From the NCBI GenBank assembly GCA_905212345.1, contig CAJMEC010000026.1, positions 1-24,944 on the forward strand: a DNA stretch of 24,944 nucleotides. The letters run 5' to 3'. The position numbers were made by a program, and so were the translations under genes. Source of the stretch: an uncultured Sutterella sp. Lineage in GTDB: Bacteria > Pseudomonadota > Gammaproteobacteria > Burkholderiales > Burkholderiaceae_F. Positions 1 through 6,987 of this stretch are shown here, one piece after another; within the stretch, counting starts at the first letter, position 1; every line of letters begins with the position of its first letter. The notes beneath the pieces were generated by a model. It did not search any database and was not told where the DNA came from. It saw only the letters and a list, made by a program, of their open reading frames with translations.

Positions 1-115
1 TAATTACTCTGTTTGTTACCCCTTGACAAACGTGGCTGGTCCAGAGATTAGCCGAGAGTTGTTTACCTGAGACTACGTAACACTTCGTAAACAAAAAATA
101 GTGAAAGGTTTTAAA

Positions 116-131
116 ATAAGAAATTTCTTAT
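116..131. promoter_or_regulatory. 16-bp AT-rich perfect palindrome upstream of glnS
   Basis: ATAAGAAATTTCTTAT reads the same on both strands and lies 22 bases before the glnS start. It could be an operator or part of the 5' untranslated leader. A TTGACA box at 23-28 could be a -35 element, but I see no good -10 at the right distance. AT-rich DNA produces such palindromes fairly often, so this is a weak call. Confidence 0.25.
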
Positions 132-153
132 CGCTATTTTTTGAAACAATCGT

Positions 154-2232
154 ATGTCTACGACGGAAACCAAAGAAAACGGTGCACAGGTCACCAACTT
201 TATTCGAAACATCATTGATGAAGATTTGGCTCGCAATGCCAATCGTCCGCGTTTGTGGTGCGGTCACCCCGCTCCTTACAGCACTCAGGCACAAACCGGC
301 GTTGAGGACCCTGCACGCATTCGCACGCGTTTTCCGCCGGAACCGAACGGCTACCTGCACATCGGTCACGCCAAAAGCATCTGCTTGAATTTCGGTTTAG
401 CGCGTGATTACGGCGGTTATTGCCATATGCGCTTTGACGATACAAACCCCGTTAAAGAAGACCAAGAATATGTTGATTCCATTAAGGAATCCGTTCAATG
501 GTTGGGTTTTGATTGGAAGCACGGTGAAGAAAATAATCTTTACTTTGCCAGTGACTATTTCCAATGGATGTACGATTGCGCTGAGCATTTAGTAAAGACC
601 GGTTTTGCTTACGTCGATGAGCAAACTCCCGAAGAAATGCACGCCAATCGCGGCACGCTCACCGAACCGGGCAAAAATTCACCCTATCGCGATCGTCCGA
701 TTGAAGAAAACTTGCGTCTTTTCCGCGAAATGCGTGAAGGCAAACATGCAGAAGGCTCCATGGTGGTGCGCGCCAAGATTGATATGGCCAGCCCCAATAT
801 CAACCTTCGCGATCCGGCCATTTACCGTATTCGCTTTGCTGAACACCACCGTACCGGTGACAAGTGGTGCATCTACCCGATGTACACCTTTGCCCATCCG
901 ATTGAAGATACGTTGGAAAATATCACGCACTCAATCTGCACGCTTGAATTCGAAGATCAACGCGCCTTCTACGATTGGGCTTTGGAACGCTCCATCCCTG
1001 TGTTGCGCGCCCCTCAATTTGAAGAAGCCAAAGAAATCTTGCTCAAAATGAGCAAGGGTGAGGATGACCGGGCTTTAGCCTTCATGCGTGCTTGCTATCA
1101 GCACCGTGAAAAACTGGGACTGAGTGGACCGGAAAAAGCGTTGGCTGAAATTCTTGACGCATGGAACGACAATTTAGGACCAGAAAAGGTTTTGGGTATT
1201 CGCGCTGAAGCTTTCTGGGCTTTGCTTTTAACGCAACCGGAACACTACACGCCGCTTTTACAAGCCGCGCTTGATGTGGTTCGTCCGAACTTCTTCTTGC
1301 TGTCTCACCAATACGAATTCAATCGCTTAAACCTCTCGCACGTGGTGGTCAGTAAGCGTAAATTGATCCAATTGGTGAAAGAAAATTTGGTGAACGGTTG
1401 GGACGATCCGCGCATGCCCACCATTTTCGGCTTACGCAGAAGAGGTTATACGCCTGAGGCGATTCAATTGTTCGCCGAACGCTGCGGTGTATCCCGCGTT
1501 GCAGGCGGTTTGATTGATTACTCTGTGCTTGAAGCTTGTCTGCGTGAGGATTTGGAAGGCCGTGCCATGCGCCGTATCGGTGTGGTGCATCCATTAAAGC
1601 TCATTATTGACAACTATCCGGAAGAACAAACGGAAACATTGACGGCTCCTAACCATCCGCAAAAGCTTGAACTAGGGACGAGAGAACTCAGTTTCTCGCG
1701 TGAATTGTGGATTGACGAAAGCGACTTTGCGGAAGTGCCTCCTAAGGGCTATCGTCGTTTGACGATTCCGGCTGACGGTTCGGAAGCAAAACCTGTGCGT
1801 CTGCGTTACGCCTATGTGGTTGTGCCGACTTCTGTTGACAAAGATGAAAACGGTAAAGTCGTTGCCGTTCACTGCCGCTATCTGCCCGAAACTAAGAGTG
1901 GCAGCGCCGGCTCTGAAACGGTTAAGACAAAAGCGGCTATCCATTTTGTTGATGCCAAAACAGCTGTTAAAGCAGAGTTCCGACTCTATGATCGACTCTT
2001 CGCAGTGGCTCAACCGGATGCTGTTGATGCCGACTACCGAACGCTTTTAAATCCTGACAGCCTCAAGGTTGTAGAAGGTTATATTGAACCGGCTTTAGCC
2101 CAGGCCCAACCTGACGAGAAATTCCAATTGGAACGTACGGGTTACTTTGTGGCCGACCGCGAAGACCATACGCAAGAGCATCCGGTCTTTAACCTGTCTG
2201 TCGGGTTAAAAGAAAATCGAATGAAAAAATAA
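154..2232 (+). CDS. glnS: Glutaminyl-tRNA synthetase with a ~100-residue core insertion
   Basis: Cytoplasmic class I aminoacyl-tRNA synthetase that charges tRNA-Gln with glutamine using ATP. The HIGH signature sits in PPEPNGYLHIGH (residues 61-72) and the KMSKS-type loop is VVSKRKL (398-404). WDDPRMPT (416-423) and the anticodon-binding beta-barrel region that follows match the GlnRS family closely. At 692 residues it is much longer than the 554-residue E. coli enzyme. Most of the excess is one block at about residues 281-385, between the conserved EFEDQRAFYDW and YEFNRLNLS segments, which are nearly adjacent in the E. coli and Burkholderia enzymes. The block is in frame and looks alpha-helical. 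No strong Shine-Dalgarno precedes the ATG, but the start gives the expected short N-terminal lead before FIRNIIDEDL. The gene stands alone and ends at a terminator. Confidence 0.95.
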   Translation: MSTTETKENGAQVTNFIRNIIDEDLARNANRPRLWCGHPAPYSTQAQTGVEDPARIRTRFPPEPNGYLHIGHAKSICLNFGLARDYGGYCHMRFDDTNPVKEDQEYVDSIKESVQWLGFDWKHGEENNLYFASDYFQWMYDCAEHLVKTGFAYVDEQTPEEMHANRGTLTEPGKNSPYRDRPIEENLRLFREMREGKHAEGSMVVRAKIDMASPNINLRDPAIYRIRFAEHHRTGDKWCIYPMYTFAHPIEDTLENITHSICTLEFEDQRAFYDWALERSIPVLRAPQFEEAKEILLKMSKGEDDRALAFMRACYQHREKLGLSGPEKALAEILDAWNDNLGPEKVLGIRAEAFWALLLTQPEHYTPLLQAALDVVRPNFFLLSHQYEFNRLNLSHVVVSKRKLIQLVKENLVNGWDDPRMPTIFGLRRRGYTPEAIQLFAERCGVSRVAGGLIDYSVLEACLREDLEGRAMRRIGVVHPLKLIIDNYPEEQTETLTAPNHPQKLELGTRELSFSRELWIDESDFAEVPPKGYRRLTIPADGSEAKPVRLRYAYVVVPTSVDKDENGKVVAVHCRYLPETKSGSAGSETVKTKAAIHFVDAKTAVKAEFRLYDRLFAVAQPDAVDADYRTLLNPDSLKVVEGYIEPALAQAQPDEKFQLERTGYFVADREDHTQEHPVFNLSVGLKENRMKK

Positions 2233-2250
2233 TCACTAGTTAATATCCAC

Positions 2251-2287
2251 AGCCCCGATCTGAGAAACTACTCAATCGGGGCTTTTT
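2251..2287 (+). terminator. Rho-independent terminator of glnS
   Basis: A perfect 9-bp stem (AGCCCCGAT, 2251-2259, with ATCGGGGCT, 2275-2283) is followed by five T. It lies 18 bases after the glnS stop codon. Confidence 0.9.
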
Positions 2288-2306
2288 ATTATCAAATTCG
2301 GAGAAA

Positions 2307-2363
2307 CGTGAAAAATTACACGGAATTGACGGAGTTTTCGTGTAAAATTACACGAAAACTCCG
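2307..2363. promoter_or_regulatory. Two near-identical palindromic sites before the AAA+ ATPase gene
   Basis: CGTGAAAAATTACACG (2307-2322) and CGTGTAAAATTACACG (2339-2354) differ at one base and are spaced 32 bp start to start, about three helical turns. The second copy is the centre of a larger perfect inverted repeat at 2330-2363, with 16-bp arms (CGGAGTTTTCGTGTAA and its complement) and a 2-base centre. The arm ends 15 bases before the ATPase start codon. The arrangement suits a repressor binding as two dimers on one DNA face. It could also form an RNA hairpin, if transcription starts upstream of it. Confidence 0.6.
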
Positions 2364-2378
2364 AGTTATTAAAATATT

Positions 2379-3719
2379 ATGTTAAAAAGACATGCACTGA
2401 ATACATTGATGGAATGGGCGCAATCCAGTTCCACCAAACCCATGCTGTTGCAGGGAGCCAGACAAAGTGGGAAAACTTGGCTCATGCAGGAGTTAGGAAA
2501 AAAAAGTTTTAAGAATACTGCCTATTTTGACTTTGCAGAAAATCCCTCTTTGGTTTCTATTTTTGAAGGAGACCTCAATCCTGACCGCATTGTTAGGGAA
2601 CTGCAAGCATTAAGTTCGGAACCCATTGAAAAGAAAAATACCTTAATTATTTTCGATGAAATTCAACGCTCAGACAGGGCGTTTGCCTCTTTGAAGTACT
2701 TTGAACAAAGTCAATCACAATACAGAGTCATCGCGGCAGGGTCTTTGCTTGGCGTTGCGCTACGCAAACGTCAGGTTTTCGCCCCTGTGGGCAAGGTGGA
2801 AATTCTTCAAATTTCTCCATTATCTTTTTCCGAATACCTTCTGAATTCGGCGCCAATGCTCTATGACTATGTTCAATCATATGATTCACTATTGCCTTTC
2901 AGTGAGGTTATTTACGAAAAACTTCAGGACCAATTCCGCTATTTTTGCATCTGTGGAGGAATGCCAGAAGCAGCTCAAATTCAAATAGAGTCCGGCAATA
3001 TTGCTCAGGCCGAAAAATCACTAAACTACATCTTGGCACTATACCTGGCAGATTTTTCACAATACACAACACCGGCAGAAGCCATTCGCATAGCTGACGT
3101 TTGGAATGCTATTCCTTCTCAGCTTGCACGCCCTCAGTCCCGATTTTTCTTAAGTCAAATTAGCAAGAACGCTCGTTCCAGAGAATATCGCCCTGCCTTA
3201 CAGTGGCTTGAAGATGCCGGACTCATAAAGAGGGTTCATCAAATTTCAAAGCCTGCCATTCCCTTAAAGGCCTATGAAAATCCAGACTTTTTCAAAGTAT
3301 TTATCTCTGACATCGGTTTATTGCGAGTGATGGCTAAAATGCCCGCTAAAGCCATCACACAAAATGAACCTGGTTACCAAGAATTTAAGGGATCTTTTAC
3401 AGAAAACTTTATTGCGCTGAGTCTGAGTTCTCAACTTGGTTTTTCACCGTCTTATTGGGAAAACAAGGGTAAAGGCGAAGTTGATTTTGTCATTCAACAC
3501 AATGACGGAATTTTCCCAGTGGAAGTGAAATCGGGGCAATCAATACGGGCGAATTCCCTTCAAAAATATACAAAAACATTTGCCCCTGAATTAGTTGTTC
3601 GTTTCTCACAGAAAAACCTTAAACTTGACGGACGTACACTTAATGTTCCGCTTTGTTTAGCTGATTGGTCCTCAAAATGGATCCATCTTGCCGCCAATAC
3701 TCTCGGTATAACTACCTAA
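2379..3719 (+). CDS. AAA+ ATPase with C-terminal DUF4143 (AAA_14 / DUF4143 family)
   Basis: The N-terminal P-loop ATPase domain shows Walker A GARQSGKT (residues 26-33), Walker B LIIFDEIQ (89-96) and a sensor-type segment AAGSLLG (119-125). The GGMPE motif (193-197) is typical of DUF4143 ATPases, and a winged-helix-like stretch follows (about 268-295). The C-terminal region has E342, D369 and E382-V-K384, the spacing of a PD-(D/E)XK nuclease-like core. At 446 residues it is of usual length for the family. The biological role of these ATPases is not established; they are common, scattered accessory genes. The gene stands alone between glnS and the met operon, is visibly more A+T-rich than glnS, and has no Shine-Dalgarno before its ATG. 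A possible -10 (TAAAAT, 2370-2375) lies so close to the ATG that the mRNA might be leaderless. Horizontal acquisition is likely but inferred. Confidence 0.85.
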   Translation: MLKRHALNTLMEWAQSSSTKPMLLQGARQSGKTWLMQELGKKSFKNTAYFDFAENPSLVSIFEGDLNPDRIVRELQALSSEPIEKKNTLIIFDEIQRSDRAFASLKYFEQSQSQYRVIAAGSLLGVALRKRQVFAPVGKVEILQISPLSFSEYLLNSAPMLYDYVQSYDSLLPFSEVIYEKLQDQFRYFCICGGMPEAAQIQIESGNIAQAEKSLNYILALYLADFSQYTTPAEAIRIADVWNAIPSQLARPQSRFFLSQISKNARSREYRPALQWLEDAGLIKRVHQISKPAIPLKAYENPDFFKVFISDIGLLRVMAKMPAKAITQNEPGYQEFKGSFTENFIALSLSSQLGFSPSYWENKGKGEVDFVIQHNDGIFPVEVKSGQSIRANSLQKYTKTFAPELVVRFSQKNLKLDGRTLNVPLCLADWSSKWIHLAANTLGITT

Positions 3720-3750
3720 AGGTTTTCCTTGAAAACTAGGCCAAATTGCT

Positions 3751-3784
3751 CAAGGGGGCAAAATCTTTGTACCTTGCCCCCTTG
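3751..3784 (+). terminator. GC-rich hairpin after the AAA+ ATPase gene
   Basis: A perfect 11-bp stem (CAAGGGGGCAA, 3751-3761, with TTGCCCCCTTG, 3774-3784) lies 31 bases after the ATPase stop codon. It probably ends that transcript. The T-tract is poor (AATATTGTCTTC follows), so termination might be weak or might need other factors. Confidence 0.6.
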
Positions 3785-3838
3785 AATATTGTCTTCAACT
3801 CCTCTAACCTGTATCCATCTCTTTCGAGATTTCAATTT

Positions 3839-4031
3839 TTAGAGCATAGGAAACACCATGCAACAGGCACTTCAAAATGTACGCTTCGCTTCGGCCGAGT
3901 CTTCGGTTCGATGCTTTTTGCGTCTTTTTGAAATGCGAATGTGCATGATGACGATGGTGCTCTAAGGACCTTCGGAGCACCGCGCTCCGCCCAAATATCG
4001 TTCGGAAGGTCTCATAACGAACGATATTTTT
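3839..4031 (+). ncRNA. Candidate structured RNA: long imperfect hairpin, GC hairpin, terminator
   Basis: This gene-free stretch contains a 127-base imperfect inverted repeat with nested matching arms: TTAGAGC (3839) with GCTCTAA (3959), CACCAT (3854) with ATGGTG (3954), CATGCA (3858) with TGCATG (3943), TTCAAAA (3871) with TTTTGAA (3926), and ACGC (3881) with GCGT (3920). A short GC hairpin follows (CGGAGC, 3973-3978, with GCTCCG, 3984-3989), then an intrinsic terminator. Three consecutive hairpins ending in a T-tract look like a small RNA or an attenuator. A small palindromic mobile-element remnant is the alternative. I recognise no known RNA family. No long ORF here shows a protein-like composition. 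Confidence 0.4.
3993..4031 (+). terminator. Intrinsic terminator upstream of metN
   Basis: A perfect 12-bp stem (AAATATCGTTCG, 3993-4004, with CGAACGATATTT, 4018-4029) runs into five T at 4027-4031. It lies 130 bases before metN. It either ends the candidate upstream RNA or acts as an attenuator for the met operon. Confidence 0.65.
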
Positions 4032-4054
4032 CCCTTCACTTAAATAATAAAAAC

Positions 4055-4155
4055 GTCACACCAATTTTTTTGGTTATGAGAAATCAACCGTTAAATACCG
4101 TTGATTAGACGCTCAAAAAAGTTTGATGCATTTCGCATTTGGTGTGACTGAAGGA
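4055..4155 (+). promoter_or_regulatory. Candidate three-way-junction leader RNA of metNIQ
   Basis: A perfect 10-bp closing helix pairs GTCACACCAA (4055-4064) with TTGGTGTGAC (4139-4148). Inside it, TTTTTTG (4066-4072) can pair with CAAAAAA (4114-4120), enclosing ATCAAC (4083-4088) with GTTGAT (4100-4105). A second branch is ATGC (4126-4129) with GCAT (4135-4138). The metN Shine-Dalgarno AAGGA (4151-4155) starts two bases after the closing helix. The 5' strand could instead form a small local hairpin, CCAA-T5-TTGG, so a switch is conceivable. The conserved cores of SAM-I, SAM-II and SAH riboswitches, as I remember them, are not apparent. Confidence 0.45.
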
Positions 4156-4161
4156 TAAGAA

Positions 4162-5190
4162 ATGATCAAACTGGAACACATCAACAAAACTTTTAAAGTA
4201 GGCGGGAAAACGATTCAGGCCGTCAAAGACGTTTGTTTGGAAATCCGGCAAGGTGAAATATTCGGCATTATCGGTTTTTCCGGCGCCGGTAAATCCACTC
4301 TCGTTCGCTGTATTAATCTATTGGAAAAACCCCAAAGCGGGCGCATTACGATTGATAACGAAGACATCACCGATTACAGCGGTCTTAAACTCAGACAACT
4401 GCGGCAGAAAATAGGCATGATTTTTCAACATTTCAATCTCATGCCCAGCCGAACGGTTTTTGAAAATATTGAACTGCCTCTGAAGCTGACCGCTTTAAGC
4501 CGTGAAAGCCGGACCCACAGAGTCAATGAGTTGCTCAAATTGGTCGGTCTGAGCGATAAAGCTCAAAGTTATCCATCACAACTTTCCGGCGGGCAGAAAC
4601 AACGCGTCGCCATTGCACGGGCCCTCGCCAATGCCCCAAAAGTTCTTCTGTGCGATGAGGCGACAAGCGCTCTTGATCCTCAGACAACGCATTCTATTTT
4701 GCAGCTATTGAAAGAAGTCAATGCCAAATTGGGACTGACCATCGTTGTTATCACCCACCAAATGGAAGTTATCAAAGAAATTTGCGACCAAGTAGCCGTC
4801 ATGCAAAACGGCCAAGTCGTAGAAAAAGGCAATATCGTTGATATTTTCAGCAATCCTCAGGCACCGATTACCAAAAGCTTTATCCAAGCGGCCGATAACT
4901 TTGAGACTTTCAACGATCTCATTCGTTTAAATAGCACCATCACCGGCATTCACCCCGAACAACCGGTCTGGTTTCTTACCTACAGAGGCAGCGTTGCCGG
5001 AGAGCCTTTAATGAGCGAACTTTATCGGCGCTTCGAAGTCAAAGCCAACATCATTTACGGAAATATCGATTATTTCAAGGAATGCATCGTCGGCAAACTC
5101 GGAGTGGCTCTTGAAGGTGAAACAGAAAAAATCGCGCAAGCCAAAGCCTTTTTGATTGAACAAAAAGTTAGCGTGGAGGTTCTCAGATGA
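4162..5190 (+). CDS. metN: Methionine ABC transporter ATP-binding protein
   Basis: Cytoplasmic ATPase that powers methionine import through MetI. It shows Walker A GFSGAGKST (residues 38-46), Q-loop Q89, ABC signature LSGGQ (141-145), Walker B VLLCDE (161-166) and switch histidine H199. Residues from about 265 to 342 form the C-terminal NIL/ACT-like domain, which in E. coli MetN binds methionine and inhibits transport. The length of 342 residues is the family norm. The start has a good Shine-Dalgarno (AAGGA, six bases before the ATG). Its stop codon overlaps the metI start (ATGA), so the two are translationally coupled. It is the first gene of metNIQ, downstream of a highly structured leader. 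Confidence 0.95.
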   Translation: MIKLEHINKTFKVGGKTIQAVKDVCLEIRQGEIFGIIGFSGAGKSTLVRCINLLEKPQSGRITIDNEDITDYSGLKLRQLRQKIGMIFQHFNLMPSRTVFENIELPLKLTALSRESRTHRVNELLKLVGLSDKAQSYPSQLSGGQKQRVAIARALANAPKVLLCDEATSALDPQTTHSILQLLKEVNAKLGLTIVVITHQMEVIKEICDQVAVMQNGQVVEKGNIVDIFSNPQAPITKSFIQAADNFETFNDLIRLNSTITGIHPEQPVWFLTYRGSVAGEPLMSELYRRFEVKANIIYGNIDYFKECIVGKLGVALEGETEKIAQAKAFLIEQKVSVEVLR

Positions 5191-5867
5191 AAGACATTAT
5201 TTCCATTCTCTTACCGCACATTGAAAGACTAGGTCCGGAACTTGTTGACTGTTTCTGGCAGACCGCCACCATGGTCGCCGTCTCTGGCAGCATTGCCTGG
5301 TTTTTAGGCGTTGCAATCGGTGTCCTTTTAGTCATTACTCGAAAAGATGGACTTTGGGAGAAACGCTGGCTTTTCCTATTTCTTGACAAAAGTATCGACA
5401 TTATCCGTTCAATCCCCTTTATTATTCTGATCGTTCTTTTGATTCCTCTGAGCCGCTTTTTAGTGGGTACGGGATCCGGCGTCACCGGCTCCTTCGTCGC
5501 ACTGGTTTTCGGCACGGTGCCGTTTTTTGCCCGTCAAATTGAATCCGTGTTAAGTGATCTGGACGATGGTCTAATTGAAGCGAGCCAAGCCATGGGCTTT
5601 TCCATCCCGCAGATCGTCTTTGGTGTCTACTTAAGAGAAAGCATCCCAGGCATCACTCGCGTCACCCTCATCACTTTTGTGAGTTTTATCGGTATCACCG
5701 CCATTGCCGGCGCAATCGGAGCCGGCGGTCTTGGTGACTTTGCTATTCGCTATGGTTACCAAATGGGTTACCGAGACATGATTTGGCTCACCGTCATCAT
5801 CATTTTGGCTGTCATCACGATTGTGCAGTGTTTCGGTCAATGGATTATCCGCAAAACTTCCCACTAA
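5187..5867 (+). CDS. metI: Methionine ABC transporter permease
   Basis: Inner-membrane permease of the methionine importer, with about five hydrophobic segments (roughly residues 25-50, 66-93, 97-115, 158-182 and 198-219). The EAA-type loop that docks on MetN is EASQAMGFSIPQ (131-142), followed by the conserved VYLRES. The length of 226 residues is close to the 217 of E. coli MetI. It overlaps metN by four bases and is followed 24 bases later by metQ, giving the standard N-I-Q order. Confidence 0.95.
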   Translation: MKDIISILLPHIERLGPELVDCFWQTATMVAVSGSIAWFLGVAIGVLLVITRKDGLWEKRWLFLFLDKSIDIIRSIPFIILIVLLIPLSRFLVGTGSGVTGSFVALVFGTVPFFARQIESVLSDLDDGLIEASQAMGFSIPQIVFGVYLRESIPGITRVTLITFVSFIGITAIAGAIGAGGLGDFAIRYGYQMGYRDMIWLTVIIILAVITIVQCFGQWIIRKTSH

Positions 5868-5891
5868 CTTTTTATTTTGGAGATGATCATC

Positions 5892-6752
5892 ATGAATAAA
5901 CGTACATTTTTAAAATCTTTGGTGGCTGCAGGGTGTGTAGCCGCCTTTTCTCTGGGTTCTTTTTCTTCTGCCTGCGCCGAAGAATTCCGTGAAGTGACGG
6001 TTGGAGTTGTCGGTGACTACGTCGCGCAATGGGACACCGTCAATGAACTTTTAGCTCCTGAAAAAATCCGCGTAAAACTCATCAAATACAGTGACTACGC
6101 CACACCTAATCGAGCGTTGGCTGACGGGGAGATTGACTTAAACGCCTTTCAGCACAAAGCTTATCTTGCCAATGACATTGAAAGAAACGGCTACAAGATC
6201 GTCTCCATAGGCGACACGCTTCTGACTCCTTTGAGAATCTATAACAACAAAGAAAAAATTAAGTCACTAAACGACTTCAAAGACGGTGATATCATCGCGA
6301 TCCCCTCGGATCTGACCAACGGCGGTCGAGCGATCAAGCTCTTGGAAGCCGCGGGTCTCATCAAAGTTGATCCGAGTAAAGGTTACGTACCAACCAAATT
6401 AGACATCACCGAATACAAAGTCAAAATTAAAATCCGTGAAGCTGAATCCGGCATCCTCGCTCGCTTATTGCCCGATGTCGCAGCGGCCATCATCAATGGC
6501 GGAAATGCCTACACAGCCGGTCTTGACGCTTTTTCAGACTCCATTTTTTCTGAAGACTTAAATCCAAGCACCAATCCTCAGGTCGCTCAACTTGTCAACA
6601 TTATTGCTGCGCGTGAAGCCGATAAAGATAATCCCACCTACCAAAAGGTTGTTCAGGCTTATCAAACCCACGAAACGGCCACGACCTTAATGAAAGCTTA
6701 CAAAGGCGCCTATACACCGGCATGGAAAGGAGCTGAAAAGTACACCTATTAA
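5892..6752 (+). CDS. metQ: Methionine-binding periplasmic protein (MetQ / NlpA family)
   Basis: Substrate-binding protein that delivers methionine to MetNI. I chose the ATG at 5892 (MNKRTFLKS) because GGAG at 5879-5882 is nine bases upstream; the longer frame beginning with TTG at 5877 would run through that site. This gives 286 residues. The signal peptide has a KR n-region and a hydrophobic core and ends in SSACA before EEF, a signal peptidase I pattern. E. coli MetQ is a lipoprotein; here the only candidate lipobox (AAGC, Cys 15) is poor and very early, so a soluble periplasmic protein is more likely. The mature part carries the family features VTVGVVGDYV near the start and the DGEIDLNAFQH block. 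Confidence 0.93.
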   Translation: MNKRTFLKSLVAAGCVAAFSLGSFSSACAEEFREVTVGVVGDYVAQWDTVNELLAPEKIRVKLIKYSDYATPNRALADGEIDLNAFQHKAYLANDIERNGYKIVSIGDTLLTPLRIYNNKEKIKSLNDFKDGDIIAIPSDLTNGGRAIKLLEAAGLIKVDPSKGYVPTKLDITEYKVKIKIREAESGILARLLPDVAAAIINGGNAYTAGLDAFSDSIFSEDLNPSTNPQVAQLVNIIAAREADKDNPTYQKVVQAYQTHETATTLMKAYKGAYTPAWKGAEKYTY

Positions 6753-6759
6753 TTTGATG

Positions 6760-6796
6760 TTGCGAAGTGCCGCAAACACTTAACGGCGCTTCGCAA
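6760..6796 (+). terminator. Hairpin after metQ
   Basis: A 13-bp stem with one G-U pair (TTGCGAAGTGCCG, 6760-6772, with CGGCGCTTCGCAA, 6784-6796) begins eight bases after the metQ stop. It probably marks the 3' end of metNIQ. There is no T-tract after it, so it could be a processing or stability element instead. Confidence 0.55.
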
Positions 6797-6987
6797 AATG
6801 ACACTAACCATCTGAGAAACATTCTGTCTTTTAACAGTTCCCCCAAAAGGTCCGCAACGCTGAAATTTCCTCTACTTTTCCATAAAAACGCTTGCAAACT
6901 CCTACTATTTTTACGGAAATTTCAACATGAGTCCTATTAACGTCAATGATATTTACGTTAAACCGATTTAAGTTAAATTAGCTTACG

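Noticed and set aside
994..1308. The GlnRS insertion as a frameshift or assembly error
   Set aside because: The reading frame stays open through it, both flanks align in the same frame, and codon use does not change. Assembly error cannot be excluded formally but is not suggested by the sequence.
3746..3931. A 61-codon ORF after the AAA+ ATPase gene
   Set aside because: It spans a terminator-like hairpin and half of a long inverted repeat, has no Shine-Dalgarno and resembles no protein I know.
3839..3965. Integron attC site
   Set aside because: The arms lack the GTTRRRY / RYYYAAC core sites, and there is no integrase or cassette array nearby.
6928..6985. Very short plus-strand ORF after metQ (MSPINVNDIYV...)
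   Set aside because: Fewer than 20 codons, in AT-rich repetitive DNA between convergent genes, with no supporting context.
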